Below are positions 33,124-43,391 of a DNA stretch of 64,000 nt, piece after piece. The notes beneath the pieces are model-generated. The model was not told the DNA's origin, ran no database searches, and was given only the letters and a program-made list of their open reading frames with translations. Both the position numbers and the translations under genes were made by a program. The stretch's first letter is position 1. Each line of letters begins with the position of its first letter. This stretch comes from a virus. The stretch lies in IMG/VR virus record IMGVR_UViG_3300029911_000002, positions 150,511-214,510 of that record; one strand, given 5' to 3'.

Positions 33124-34482
33124 ATGTCAACTGGAGTAATACTTCCAAATAATTCGTTAATAGCAGATTTGACCAGTAAATATTGGCTTTATTTTTCAGA
33201 TAATTTTGGAAGTATAAATGCTACACTTATTAATGATTCTAATGGACATCCAATAACAGGATATATATCTGGAAGAACCTCAATTTATTATGATTTTGAT
33301 TATTCTGGTAATACTCAAGAAGGTAGAATACCAAACACTGATGTAGATTTTACTGCTGTTGCCATTGGGCAAAATATCGCTAGATATTCTATAATTAAAG
33401 GTGTAATCACAAGTGGTTTAACAAATATAATTTTAACTTCGGATACAGATTGGAATTATTCTGGTAATACTCAAGGAACAAGTGGCACATCAGGAATAGA
33501 TGGAGAAAATGGTACATCAGGAGCTTCTGGTAGTGAAACTCTTGAACTTACAATTACTGGAGTTCAAGATGGTATAAATAAGAATTTTATATTATCTAGC
33601 GGAGTCAGTTATATCCACATGTTTTATGTTGATGGTCAATTACAAACATATAATAACGATTATTATGTTTCTGGATTAACTTTAACATTTATTAAAATAC
33701 CACCTAAAGAAAGTGATATTTTAAGATTATTCATCACACAGCATGGCGGTGTTTTTGGTACATCAGGAACAGATGGAACATCAGGAACAGATGGAACATC
33801 AGGAGCTTCTGGTAGTGAGTCTCTTGAAATTACAATTACTGGAATTCAAGATGGTATAAATAAGAATTTTATATCATCAAGTGGTATTAGTGAAAATCAT
33901 ATGTTTTATGTTGATGGTCAATTACAAACATATAATAACGATTATTATGTTTCTGGATTAACTTTAACATTTATTAAAAATCCTCCTAAAGAGAGTGATA
34001 TTTTAAGATTGTTTATTACTCAGCATGGCGGTGTTTTTGGTACATCAGGAACAAACGGTACAAGCGGATCATCAGGGTCATCAGGTAGTTCAGGGTCATC
34101 AGGTAGTTCAGGTTCATCAGGTAGTTCTGGAACAAATGGTACATCAGGTATAAATGGAGATATTATAAACGAAATTGATATTTCTGGAATTCAAGATGGA
34201 GTAAATAAAAATTTTATATTATCAAATGAAATTGTAAGTGAAAATCATATGTTTTATGTAGATGGACAATTACAAACATATAATAATGACTATTATATCT
34301 CTGGATTAACTTTAACATTTATTAAAATTCCGCCTAAATATAATTATATTTTAAGATTGTTTGGTAGTATAGGCACAAATTATCATAATGGAATTACTAT
34401 TAATCAAAATATTGTTGTTGATAATTATGGAACAATAAAAACATTAAATATTGTTAATGGTTTGATAATATCAATAACATAA
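33124..34482 (+). CDS. Collagen-like tail fibre protein
   Basis: 452 residues. After an N-terminal domain come Gly-x-x repeats (GTSGTSGIDGENGTSGASGS and two more tracts). The longest, encoded by 34039-34158, is a run of GTS/GSS triplets. A module of about 70 residues occurs three times: ITITGIQDGINKNFI, HMFYVDGQLQTYNNDYYVSG, LTLTFIK, PPKESDILRLF. Trimeric collagen-like shafts joining beta modules are usual in phage fibres. It precedes the 2152-residue fibre and may form part of the same fibre. Confidence 0.7.
   Translation: MSTGVILPNNSLIADLTSKYWLYFSDNFGSINATLINDSNGHPITGYISGRTSIYYDFDYSGNTQEGRIPNTDVDFTAVAIGQNIARYSIIKGVITSGLTNIILTSDTDWNYSGNTQGTSGTSGIDGENGTSGASGSETLELTITGVQDGINKNFILSSGVSYIHMFYVDGQLQTYNNDYYVSGLTLTFIKIPPKESDILRLFITQHGGVFGTSGTDGTSGTDGTSGASGSESLEITITGIQDGINKNFISSSGISENHMFYVDGQLQTYNNDYYVSGLTLTFIKNPPKESDILRLFITQHGGVFGTSGTNGTSGSSGSSGSSGSSGSSGSSGSSGTNGTSGINGDIINEIDISGIQDGVNKNFILSNEIVSENHMFYVDGQLQTYNNDYYISGLTLTFIKIPPKYNYILRLFGSIGTNYHNGITINQNIVVDNYGTIKTLNIVNGLIISIT
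34039..34158 (+). repeat. Collagen-like Gly-x-x coding repeat
   Basis: A low-complexity coding stretch of GGT/TCA/AGT-type codons encoding Gly-Ser-Ser and Gly-Thr-Ser triplets, ending at Gly-Ile-Asn-Gly. Confidence 0.85.
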
Positions 34483-34533
34483 ATTATCAATAACATAAAT
34501 TATCAATAACATAAATTATCAATAACATAATTT
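34470..34533. repeat. 16-nt tandem repeat x4 over the stop codon
   Basis: Four copies of ATCAATAACATAAATT (last copy with a small change). The first contains the final codons and TAA stop of the collagen-like fibre gene; the others lie between it and the promoter of the next fibre. Confidence 0.9.
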
Positions 34534-34542
34534 TATATATAA
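34532..34542 (+). promoter_or_regulatory. AT-type promoter motif for the giant fibre
   Basis: Exact TTTATATATAA, 25 nt before the ATG at 34568. Confidence 0.5.
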
Positions 34543-34567
34543 TATAAATAAAAATAAATTAAAAATA

Positions 34568-37500
34568 ATGAGTACAAGATTAGATGCGAATGATAGATTA
34601 AAAGGATTAAGTTTTAAAAAACCTTGTATCGTTGCGACATTAGAAAATGTAAATTTAACAGGGTCAACTAATGTAATTGATGGAGTATCTTTAAATTTAA
34701 ATGATAGAATATTAGTCATAAATCAGATAGATCAGATAGATAATGGTATTTATATTGTTTCAAATGTTGGTACAGGTTCTGATGGCGTTTTATTACGAGC
34801 AAATGATTTTTCTACAAGTGATGATATATTTGCTGGAATTAACATTTATATTTTATCAGGAGATACATATAATGATAGTTATTTCATATTAAATACCGAA
34901 AATCCTATATTAGATATTACTCCGTTATTTTTCTCTAATAAAAAAATGTTAGATACTCAAAATGTAAGTAATAATCAAGTATTATTATATAATAATAATT
35001 CAATAATTGGTTATACAGGACTAACATATGATGGTAATACATTAGATATAAATGGTAATGTTAATATAACAGGTAATACAACAGTAATTGGAAATATTAT
35101 TTCAAATACAATATCTGTAACAGGAGGAACTTCAACTCAATTTTTAAAAGCTGATGGATCTATTGATTCAACATCATATACTGATTTTAATTTATTTACT
35201 GGTGAAACATTTGATAGAATAAGTGGTGATACATATTTGAATAATTTATTAACAGGTGAAACATTTGATAGATTATCAGGTGATACATTTTTAAATGAAT
35301 TATTAACAGGTGAAACATTTGATAGAATTTCAGGAGATACATTTTTAACTGAATTATTAACTGGTGAAACATTTGATAGAATTTCTGGAGACACAGTATT
35401 AAATGATTTAATTACAGGATTAACTTCAACAGTTAATAATAATTATAATTTATTAACAGGTGAAACATTTAATAGAATAAGTGGAGATACAGTATTAAAT
35501 GATTTAATTGAAGAGTTATCAATAAATGCTCAAAATCAAATGAATAATGAAATTAATAATAGAATTTCAGGAGATACATTATTGAATAATTTACTAACTG
35601 GTGAAACATTTGATAGAATAAGCGGAGACACTTTTTTAAATGAATTATTAACAGGTGAAACATTTGATAGAATAAGCGGAGACACAATATTAAATAATTT
35701 AATTACTGGATTGACATCAACAGTTACGGATAATTATAATTTATTAACAGGTGAAACATTTAATAGAATTTCAGGAGACACATTTTTAAATAATTTAATT
35801 ACAGGATTAACACAGAATATTATAAATAATTATGTACCTTATACTGGATCTACATCAAATATAGACTTAGGATATAATAATTTAACAGCTAGTTCAATTA
35901 TTAAATCTGGTGGTACATCTAATCAATTTTTAAAGGCTGATGGAACTATTGATATAACTACATATTCAAATACTGGTCATAGTCATTATCAATTATTTCA
36001 ACCAAATGGTACAACTCCTTTTGTCTATACAGATAATGGTGGGTCATTTCATATTGATGGAAATATTATTCAATCAGGATCAACATATGAAACTCATACA
36101 GAACAAATATACACTACTAAAGATTATATTTATTTGAGAAGTGGAGCAACTTCTGGATTACCTGATGGACAATATGCAGGATTTACAGCTAAATTATATG
36201 ACGGATCTAATGATGGTCAATTAGTCTTTGATAATAAAGGCTTTGCAAGAGTTGGAGACGTAGGTAGTTTATTGAAATTAGCAGCTATTCAAGAAACACC
36301 TACAGATACACAATTTACTTACTATGATGCTGCAACTTATTCATTAAAAACACGTGCTTTTTTAAGTGGTGATATTACAACGGCTTTAGGATTTACTCCT
36401 TATAACGCAACTAACCCATCTAATTATATAACAATTGGATCAGTTCCTGTTGTAGCTACAACAACTCCTTTAATAAATGGAATTGCTGCAATTGGAGCAA
36501 GTGGTAAATGGGCTGATGGAGCACATGTTCATCCAGTTGATACTTCAAGACAAGTTGCATTAAGCGGAACTGGATTTGTAAAAAGCACATCAGGAACTAT
36601 TAGTTATGACACTTCTACTTATATTCCAGTCACAGGAAATACAAATACAATAAACTTAGGTGTTAATAATTTAACAGTAGATACAAATACTCTGTTTGTT
36701 GATTCTGTTCATCACTATTTAGGTATTACTACAAATAATCCTAATGCGTCAGTTGATATTGGAGGTTTTGGTACACCTTCTGATTATGGAGGAGGAACTG
36801 GTACGGCTAAAGTTTTAATTGCTGATAACGCGACAGGGTCATCTGGTGTTCAAATGTATAATTCTAATTCAGGAACAGCCTCTGATTTTAGATTTGCCAT
36901 TTTTAATAATAATAAAAATGAATATATGGCATTTTCAACGCCAGCCGATACTAATACTAATACTTTATTTGGATTTGCAAGAAGTACATCTAATTATTTA
37001 TTTAATAATTTAAATGGAGTAGGTGGCACTCTTAGAAATTTAACTATTGGTACGGTTGGAAGTTCTGACCTTATATTTGGAACTAACAATGTAGAAAATT
37101 TAAGAATAAAATCTGGAGGTAATGTCGGGATTGGAACTACTACTCCAGGAACGTTATTAGAAATAAGTAACTCTGCAAATATATCTATTAATTCAATTTT
37201 AAGGATTAGAGACATTAATACTGGTGGTTCATATTTTGATATCGGTTCTGCTAATGGTAGTAGTGGATTATTCATTAATCAAGGCTCTACTAAGATAATG
37301 CAAATTAGAAGTAGTGGAAATGTAGGATTTGGAACTTCATCAACCCCTAACGCAAGATTTAATATTTATAAAAGTGGAATAATTGATTATTTCAATATTA
37401 CAAGTTCAGTTGATGGTGATGTGATGGTTATCTTAAATAATGGCAACGTCGGGATTGGAGCTACCACTCCAGACCAAAAATTATCAGTTTGGGGTGGTTC

Positions 37501-40500
37501 ACAAAATATTATTGATCCAACAACTTTAGGTTCTGAAAGCTTAACTAATGGTACGTTATCTGGTGGAACTTCTTGGACTGCAACAAATGATTGTACTTTA
37601 GTATCTAATAACGCAACTTGGACTTTTTCTGGTGGAACTGCTTCAACTCTTACACAAACGAATGCTAATTTAACAGTTGCAGGAGTAGGATATAGATGGT
37701 ATAAATTTGTTTATACAGTATCAGCTATTTCTGGAACTCCATCTGCATCAATAACAACATCTTTTGGCGGATCAACAACTTCTCTTACTATAACAGCTGG
37801 AGCACAAACTACTTATTTTAAAGCAGCTACTACACCTACTGATTTTGTTATTACTTCTACTTTGGTATCAGGACAGACATTCACATTGGGTACGTTTTCG
37901 TTAAAAGAAGTTCAAGGTGGAAATTTAATAACTGGTGGATTGTTAACTGGTGGAGGTACAACTGGTATTAAAGTTTTAGCAAATGGAAATGTTGGAATTG
38001 GAACAACTACTCCTGGACAATTACTTGAAGTAAATAATGGGCACATAAATGTTTTAAATACCAATTATGGACTTCTATTAGCTTCTAATCAAGCTCTAAC
38101 TAGGAATGGAGCAAAACTTGTACTTGCTAACTCAAGTGCATTTACTTCTATGGGGTTGAGTACCGTAGGAGTTGAAAGAATTTCTATTGATAGTTCAGGG
38201 AACGTAGGTATTGGAGTAACTCCAACGTCTATGCTTACTCAAAAATCTACAACCGCATTAGAATCTGCTACGTTAGGAACTGAATTAACAGCTTCTGGAG
38301 ATACTTGGGGATTAGCAACAACTAAAAGCATAACTGCTTTTGCAAATTATGGATCTACTGTTGCTGGAACAGTTGAAGTAACTTCAAATGCTCATGGATT
38401 TCCAGCTGGAACAACAACTAATGTTGTAATATCAGGAACTACTAATTATAATGGTACATACACAATAACATATATTGATGTTAATAACTTTTATATTACG
38501 GCAACTTGGGTATCGAACGATGCAACTGGAACTGCAACTCAAACTGGTTGGTCTGGAACTTATGCTGGTGGATACACACACTCAACTGGAAATACAACAG
38601 CATTAACTGATTCTACATTGGTTCCAGTGGTTGGTAATTTATACCAAATAACTTATACAGTAACAAATAGGACGACAGGAACATTTACGATTACATTCGG
38701 CGGAGTTACATCTTATACTTATTCAGCAACAGGCTCATATGGTCCTAAAGCTGCAACAGTAGGAACATTAACTATTGCTCCAACGACTGATTTTAATGGC
38801 ACAATAATACTTTCAATTAAATTAATTGCATCATATTCTCCTATTTATGTTATTCAAGATAGTTCTTCTGCTAATACATTAGAAATTCGTAGTTCTTTAA
38901 ATACTTCAGTAAATTTATTCATAGGTAAAAACTCTGGAAGATATAATACAACAGGTATTAATAATACTTCACTTGGATCTGGAGCGTTACCGATAAATTC
39001 AACTGGATTTAATAATGTTGCAATTGGTGGTAGTGCTATGCAAGCGAATACAGCTGGATTTTCTAATATCTCTATAGGTTTTAATTCCCTTTTAAGCAAT
39101 ACTGTCGGTTATGCCAATACATCAATTGGTAATGCAACTCTACAAAATAATTCTATTGGTTATTATAACACAGCAGTTGGTATAAGTGTTCTTGTCACTA
39201 ACACAGCTGGGTATTATAATACAGGCATTGGAGCAAGCGCGCTTAGTTCAAATTCTACTGGATATTATAACACTGCGATAGGAATTAATTCTATTAATTT
39301 AAATACTACTGGTTTTTATAATACTGCATTAGGTGGTAATTCTCTTAGTTCAAATTCAGTTGGATCATACAATACTGCTGTTGGCTATTCATCGATAAGT
39401 AATATTGTATCTTCATATAATACTGCTATTGGTTATATATCTGGTCGTTATATAACTGGAGGGGTAACAACTAATATCAATTCTTATAATTCTGTCTATA
39501 TTGGAGCAAATACAATGGCATCTGCTGATGGCAATTCAAATGAAATAGTAATTGGATATAACGCAACTGGTAATGGAAGTAACTCAGTAACATTAGGTAA
39601 TACATTAATTACTAAAACTATTTTACAGGGTAATACTGGTATTGGCGGATATACAACTCCTTTACATTTCTTAGATAATACTCAAACTCAGAATCAACGC
39701 ACTGTTTATGGATTAAACGTGGTGATGAATGCTACTAATCTTCAACAAGATATAGTATCTACAGGTAATGATGAACCACTTTTAAATCAATACTATGCCT
39801 GGAAATTTACCGCAAGTGCTGCAAACACAATGGGTTCGTTATCAGTTAGATTGAAGAAAATAGGTACTGTTACAAATACAACAGATTATATTAGACTTAA
39901 ATTATATTCAGATACAGGTACAGCCCCAAATGCTTTATTATACACTTCTGATCAGGTTAAAATGGGCACATTAACGACTTCTTATGTTGAATACTTGTTT
40001 GGTGGAGACTATACGATGGTTAATGGTACTTCATATTGGTTAGTAGTTGAAAGAAGTGCATCGGTAACAGGAGGAGGTTCAATTACAGTTGATAGAAATT
40101 CTAATTCTTTAAGTACGACAAATGTTGTAACTCCTGCGAGTGGAGATTGGACAATAAATACAGGTTTAGGAAGATATATTATTTATGGACAGACTCCAAG
40201 GGGTATTTATGTAACCTCTACAAATTATGTTGGAGTTTATGGAAGCTCTACAAATAGTTATGGAGTTCAAGGAATCTCTACAAATAGTGGTGGAGTTTAT
40301 GGAATCTCTACAAATAGTTATGGAGTTTACGGAAACTCTACAAATAGTACTGGAGTTAATGGAAACTCTACAAATAGTTATGGAGTTCAAGGAATCTCTA
40401 CAAATAGTGCTGGAGTTAATGGAAACTCTACAAATAATTATGGAGTTTATGGACAATCAAGTAGTTCTTATGGATTAGGCGGTATATCAACAACTGGAGT

Positions 40501-41026
40501 TGGATTTATTGGTATATCAACAAATTCATCTGGTGGAGCAATGTATATAGGTGATGGGGTAGATAAATTAACCCAAAACAATACTGGTTCTGTACTTATA
40601 ATGTCAAGACGTGTTGATGGTAACTCCACATATGCAGTAAGTGGTAATTTATTAAATATAACTGATAACCCAACCAACTGTACATCAGTTTCAGGAGCAT
40701 TAATTTCAGGTACAATAGTATCTACTGAAAGATTTAGAATTGATCCTCGTGTAGTTGATGGAGCGAGTGCAGTAGGAGCATTTACAGATACATCAAGTGC
40801 TTTAGCAAATGCAACAGCTAAGTTATTTTCATTCAGAAATAATGGGGTTGAAAAAGCGTATGTTGGAGCAACTGGTAGTTTAGTAGTTCAGGGAGTAATA
40901 ATGCCACAACAAGCAACTACTGCAGCAGCACCAGCATATGTTAAAGGTGGAATGTATTTCGATACTACCTTGAATAAGATGAGAATTGGTGGTGCAACAG
41001 GTTGGGAGACGATTACGAGCGTATAA
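34568..41026 (+). CDS. Giant tail fibre protein, 2152 aa
   Basis: The N-terminal 110 residues match a common fibre connector: GLSFKKPCIVATLENVNLTG, IDGVSLNLNDRILVINQID, NGIYIVSNVG, RANDF. Next (about 210-410) come eight or so 18-residue units of the LTGETFDRISGDTFLNEL type. Middle domains contain NVGIGTTTPG blocks typical of Bacteroidota fibre-like proteins. A YadA-head-like beta roll of about 23-residue repeats follows (NTAIGINS, NTSLGSGAL, TGFNNVAIGGSAM). Then there is a possible carbohydrate-binding sandwich (about 1740-1860), nine 10-residue repeats (GVYGSSTNSY type) and a C-terminal tip ending MRIGGATGWETITSV. It is the likely receptor-binding fibre. The Ser/Thr/Asn-rich repeats are candidate glycosylation sites. 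Confidence 0.85.
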   Translation: MSTRLDANDRLKGLSFKKPCIVATLENVNLTGSTNVIDGVSLNLNDRILVINQIDQIDNGIYIVSNVGTGSDGVLLRANDFSTSDDIFAGINIYILSGDTYNDSYFILNTENPILDITPLFFSNKKMLDTQNVSNNQVLLYNNNSIIGYTGLTYDGNTLDINGNVNITGNTTVIGNIISNTISVTGGTSTQFLKADGSIDSTSYTDFNLFTGETFDRISGDTYLNNLLTGETFDRLSGDTFLNELLTGETFDRISGDTFLTELLTGETFDRISGDTVLNDLITGLTSTVNNNYNLLTGETFNRISGDTVLNDLIEELSINAQNQMNNEINNRISGDTLLNNLLTGETFDRISGDTFLNELLTGETFDRISGDTILNNLITGLTSTVTDNYNLLTGETFNRISGDTFLNNLITGLTQNIINNYVPYTGSTSNIDLGYNNLTASSIIKSGGTSNQFLKADGTIDITTYSNTGHSHYQLFQPNGTTPFVYTDNGGSFHIDGNIIQSGSTYETHTEQIYTTKDYIYLRSGATSGLPDGQYAGFTAKLYDGSNDGQLVFDNKGFARVGDVGSLLKLAAIQETPTDTQFTYYDAATYSLKTRAFLSGDITTALGFTPYNATNPSNYITIGSVPVVATTTPLINGIAAIGASGKWADGAHVHPVDTSRQVALSGTGFVKSTSGTISYDTSTYIPVTGNTNTINLGVNNLTVDTNTLFVDSVHHYLGITTNNPNASVDIGGFGTPSDYGGGTGTAKVLIADNATGSSGVQMYNSNSGTASDFRFAIFNNNKNEYMAFSTPADTNTNTLFGFARSTSNYLFNNLNGVGGTLRNLTIGTVGSSDLIFGTNNVENLRIKSGGNVGIGTTTPGTLLEISNSANISINSILRIRDINTGGSYFDIGSANGSSGLFINQGSTKIMQIRSSGNVGFGTSSTPNARFNIYKSGIIDYFNITSSVDGDVMVILNNGNVGIGATTPDQKLSVWGGSQNIIDPTTLGSESLTNGTLSGGTSWTATNDCTLVSNNATWTFSGGTASTLTQTNANLTVAGVGYRWYKFVYTVSAISGTPSASITTSFGGSTTSLTITAGAQTTYFKAATTPTDFVITSTLVSGQTFTLGTFSLKEVQGGNLITGGLLTGGGTTGIKVLANGNVGIGTTTPGQLLEVNNGHINVLNTNYGLLLASNQALTRNGAKLVLANSSAFTSMGLSTVGVERISIDSSGNVGIGVTPTSMLTQKSTTALESATLGTELTASGDTWGLATTKSITAFANYGSTVAGTVEVTSNAHGFPAGTTTNVVISGTTNYNGTYTITYIDVNNFYITATWVSNDATGTATQTGWSGTYAGGYTHSTGNTTALTDSTLVPVVGNLYQITYTVTNRTTGTFTITFGGVTSYTYSATGSYGPKAATVGTLTIAPTTDFNGTIILSIKLIASYSPIYVIQDSSSANTLEIRSSLNTSVNLFIGKNSGRYNTTGINNTSLGSGALPINSTGFNNVAIGGSAMQANTAGFSNISIGFNSLLSNTVGYANTSIGNATLQNNSIGYYNTAVGISVLVTNTAGYYNTGIGASALSSNSTGYYNTAIGINSINLNTTGFYNTALGGNSLSSNSVGSYNTAVGYSSISNIVSSYNTAIGYISGRYITGGVTTNINSYNSVYIGANTMASADGNSNEIVIGYNATGNGSNSVTLGNTLITKTILQGNTGIGGYTTPLHFLDNTQTQNQRTVYGLNVVMNATNLQQDIVSTGNDEPLLNQYYAWKFTASAANTMGSLSVRLKKIGTVTNTTDYIRLKLYSDTGTAPNALLYTSDQVKMGTLTTSYVEYLFGGDYTMVNGTSYWLVVERSASVTGGGSITVDRNSNSLSTTNVVTPASGDWTINTGLGRYIIYGQTPRGIYVTSTNYVGVYGSSTNSYGVQGISTNSGGVYGISTNSYGVYGNSTNSTGVNGNSTNSYGVQGISTNSAGVNGNSTNNYGVYGQSSSSYGLGGISTTGVGFIGISTNSSGGAMYIGDGVDKLTQNNTGSVLIMSRRVDGNSTYAVSGNLLNITDNPTNCTSVSGALISGTIVSTERFRIDPRVVDGASAVGAFTDTSSALANATAKLFSFRNNGVEKAYVGATGSLVVQGVIMPQQATTAAAPAYVKGGMYFDTTLNKMRIGGATGWETITSV
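35191..35810 (+). repeat. 54-nt coding repeats (LTGETFDRISGDT units)
   Basis: Imperfect repeats, each encoding about 18 residues (LTGETFDRISGDTFLNEL), sometimes separated by ITGLTSTV-type spacers. Probably a repetitive trimeric shaft. Confidence 0.85.
40202..40471 (+). repeat. 30-nt coding repeats (GVYGSSTNSY units)
   Basis: Nine consecutive 30-nt units, strongly conserved at CTCTACAAATAGT and varying at two codons per unit. They encode 10-residue Gly/Ser/Thr/Asn-rich repeats. The frame is maintained, so copy number can change. Confidence 0.9.
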
Positions 41027-41042
41027 AAAACAATAATATATT

Positions 41043-41543
41043 ATGTGGATAACAATGATTTCAGTTTTTGTACTTTACAATTTATTCATTCTTTTAAAAT
41101 ATGGATGGTTAAATTCGATATCAGCAAGCTACTACAGTTTACCTGATGAATATATAAAAATAAAATGGAATAATAATGTAGTATTAACTTTACCTATTAA
41201 ATATAATTCATTATTTCTTTTATTTTGCTTAGGATATGCAATACCAACCTTATTCTTAGTAACCGATGGATTTATGTTTTTTGCTTGTGGGTTAATTTGT
41301 TTTGTAGGCATAGCGTCAGCATTCAGACTTGATAGTTTTACAGCAAATATGCATCAATATAGTGCGTTAGGAGCAGTAGTATTAAGTCAACTATCATTAA
41401 TATTTTTCTATCATTTATATTATTTAGTTATTATTACCGCAGTAAGTGCAGTAATATTATACTTACTTAATAAAAAATTACCTCAATGGATGTATATACT
41501 AGAATGGATTGCGTTTTGGACGGTTGCAATAGCTTTATTATAA
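41043..41543 (+). CDS. Integral membrane protein, about 5 helices
   Basis: 166 residues, very hydrophobic. Segments ISVFVLYNLFILLKYG, YNSLFLLFCLGYAIPTLFLV, FMFFACGLICFVGIASAF, LGAVVLSQLSLIFFYHLYYL and VIITAVSAVILYLL are likely transmembrane helices. It lies 16 nt after the giant fibre. A holin is unlikely given the number of helices; it resembles a cellular inner-membrane protein and may be host-derived. Function is not recognised. Confidence 0.6.
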   Translation: MWITMISVFVLYNLFILLKYGWLNSISASYYSLPDEYIKIKWNNNVVLTLPIKYNSLFLLFCLGYAIPTLFLVTDGFMFFACGLICFVGIASAFRLDSFTANMHQYSALGAVVLSQLSLIFFYHLYYLVIITAVSAVILYLLNKKLPQWMYILEWIAFWTVAIALL

Positions 41544-41550
41544 ATAATTT

Positions 41551-43332
41551 TTAATCTAATGATATATTATTAATAGATTTATATTTATTGATTAATGTTT
41601 CACGATTACTAAATCCTCTACTACGTGGACTAATAATAACAATTGGTGAACTTTGAGCAGCTTTATAAACTGAAATTTTCATTTTATTAACTGCAAAATT
41701 GACTTGCTCATCCCATTGTTTAATGTCATATTTATATACTTCATCCATTTTAGGAAAATAATCAATATTCAAAGATTTATTTTTATAATCTAAAATTAAA
41801 TCATCTCTTGTTTTTCTATCACGTATTAATGAAGCACATATACCACTTTGTACCCAATAATCAATTGGATCTTCATTTGCATCAGGTAATTCTGCAGCGG
41901 GTTTAAATTTACCATTATATAAATCATATGGTACTATTTCATCATTATATAATTCTTTATTAATATATTCAGATAATTCATATAATTCAACTTTAGTTAA
42001 ATCTCCAATAATAGCATGAACGCCAATACTTCCAATGTCATGAAAGGAAGACCAAGAAAGCACTATTTCTGTTTGATTGCCTGTTGAAACGATACCACTT
42101 TTAAATCTATGAGTATCTTCTAAACCTAATACAGTTCTTAATACTGCATGTATTGAAGCTTTACCCGTATCACTTAGTTTAGGCGCATTTTTCATATGTA
42201 CATCATCTACATTTAATATTTCATCAACTGTTGATTGAATAGGTTGCCAATATGTAATCATTCCTAATTTTTCATCTAATTGATTTACATAACTTTTAGA
42301 TTTAGTATTCAATGAAGATGGATTTGAAATGAATATAGTGTGTTCTTTGCCCATAGCACGATAAACCAATGCTGCTACAATAGACGAATCAAGTCCGCCA
42401 GATACATGAACCTGAGCATTTTCAATACCTGATAATTTAAAAAATTCTTTCTGCTCAAATATAATAGCTTCAGTTATTTCTTTATATTTACTATCATTAC
42501 TGCCTAATATTGGTTCACAATCTTTTAATCTGAATGTTTCAGTTTTTTCTTCAAATTTAGGAAGTTCTTTAACTAATCTTCCATAACTATTATATACAAG
42601 AGAAGCACCATCATAAATTATAATATTTTTAACTATATCACCGCAACCAACTGAATTTACTGAAATAACTGGAACCATATTATTTTTGGCAATTTTAGAA
42701 AATAAATTTTTTCTAATTTTTTGCTTTCCATAATAAAAATAAGATTGATTAGGTATAATCAAAATTTCAGCACCCATATCAACCATTTCTCGTGAAATAT
42801 CTCTACTATGATTCATAAACCAAGCATCTTCACAAATTGGTGTACCTATAATGGTTTTACCAATACTTGGTAAATTAACTTCGAACACTTTAGTTTCAGT
42901 TCCTTCTGTAAAATATTTTCTATCTTCATGATGGTCTGTATCAGCTAATAATTGTTTATCATATGTACGAATTCCATTATCATCAATTACAGCTACTGAA
43001 TTTTTTAAAATTGGAAATCCATTTCTATTTATACCATGAGATGATACAAATCCAATTACAATTATTCCACACAATCCTAATTCTTTTCTATATTCTTCAA
43101 TTTTTTTCAACCTTGAAATTTGGTCACGAATAAAATCCTCTCTATCCCAAAGAGAACCACAGCAATATCCACTAATAGCTGTTTCTGGAAACACTGATAT
43201 ATCTACATTATCATCATAACTAGCATGATTTTTATCCAACTTTAAACAATTTAAAATTTTTCTGGTATTACCGATTAAATCTCCTGTAACTGTATTAATT
43301 TGGTGTACTGAAATATTTGCATTTTCAATCAT
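41551..43332 (-). CDS. nadE: Glutamine-dependent NAD+ synthetase
   Basis: 593 residues from the ATG at 43332 (MIENANISVHQINTVTGDL); an upstream in-frame start lies on the promoter. The N-terminal nitrilase domain has the Glu-Lys-Cys triad in VFPETAISGY, YDKQLLAD and GTPICEDAW and makes ammonia from glutamine. The C-terminal synthetase domain has the ATP-pyrophosphatase loop VSGGLDSSIVAALVYRAMG, then IVSTGNQTEIVLS and LPDANEDPIDYW. It amidates nicotinic acid adenine dinucleotide to NAD+. Length fits the family. It has a Bacteroidota-type promoter. In a phage with several ADP-ribosyltransferase-like genes it may refill NAD, or counter NAD-depleting host defences. Confidence 0.92.
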   Translation of the reverse strand: MIENANISVHQINTVTGDLIGNTRKILNCLKLDKNHASYDDNVDISVFPETAISGYCCGSLWDREDFIRDQISRLKKIEEYRKELGLCGIIVIGFVSSHGINRNGFPILKNSVAVIDDNGIRTYDKQLLADTDHHEDRKYFTEGTETKVFEVNLPSIGKTIIGTPICEDAWFMNHSRDISREMVDMGAEILIIPNQSYFYYGKQKIRKNLFSKIAKNNMVPVISVNSVGCGDIVKNIIIYDGASLVYNSYGRLVKELPKFEEKTETFRLKDCEPILGSNDSKYKEITEAIIFEQKEFFKLSGIENAQVHVSGGLDSSIVAALVYRAMGKEHTIFISNPSSLNTKSKSYVNQLDEKLGMITYWQPIQSTVDEILNVDDVHMKNAPKLSDTGKASIHAVLRTVLGLEDTHRFKSGIVSTGNQTEIVLSWSSFHDIGSIGVHAIIGDLTKVELYELSEYINKELYNDEIVPYDLYNGKFKPAAELPDANEDPIDYWVQSGICASLIRDRKTRDDLILDYKNKSLNIDYFPKMDEVYKYDIKQWDEQVNFAVNKMKISVYKAAQSSPIVIISPRSRGFSNRETLINKYKSINNISLD

Positions 43333-43359
43333 AATATATAAATGTTTTAAATTTGAGTA

Positions 43360-43391
43360 CAAAGATACATATAACAATTGATATAAACAAA
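43360..43391 (-). promoter_or_regulatory. Bacteroidota-type promoter of nadE
   Basis: On the minus strand, TTTG (43388-43391), a 20-nt spacer, then TATCTTTG (43360-43367). This is the TTTG-N19-21-TAnnTTTG pattern of the Bacteroidota primary sigma factor, about 28 nt before the nadE ATG. It points to use of the host polymerase without phage factors, so the gene is probably early. Confidence 0.7.

Noticed and set aside
40202-40471. Regular 30-nt repeats that could suggest a CRISPR array
   Set aside because: There are no unique spacers; the units are contiguous, in frame and encode 10-residue fibre repeats. No cas genes are nearby.
41043-41543. Holin call for the membrane protein after the giant fibre
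   Set aside because: About five helices and no charged tail; it lies far from the M15 endolysin. Left as a membrane protein of unknown function.
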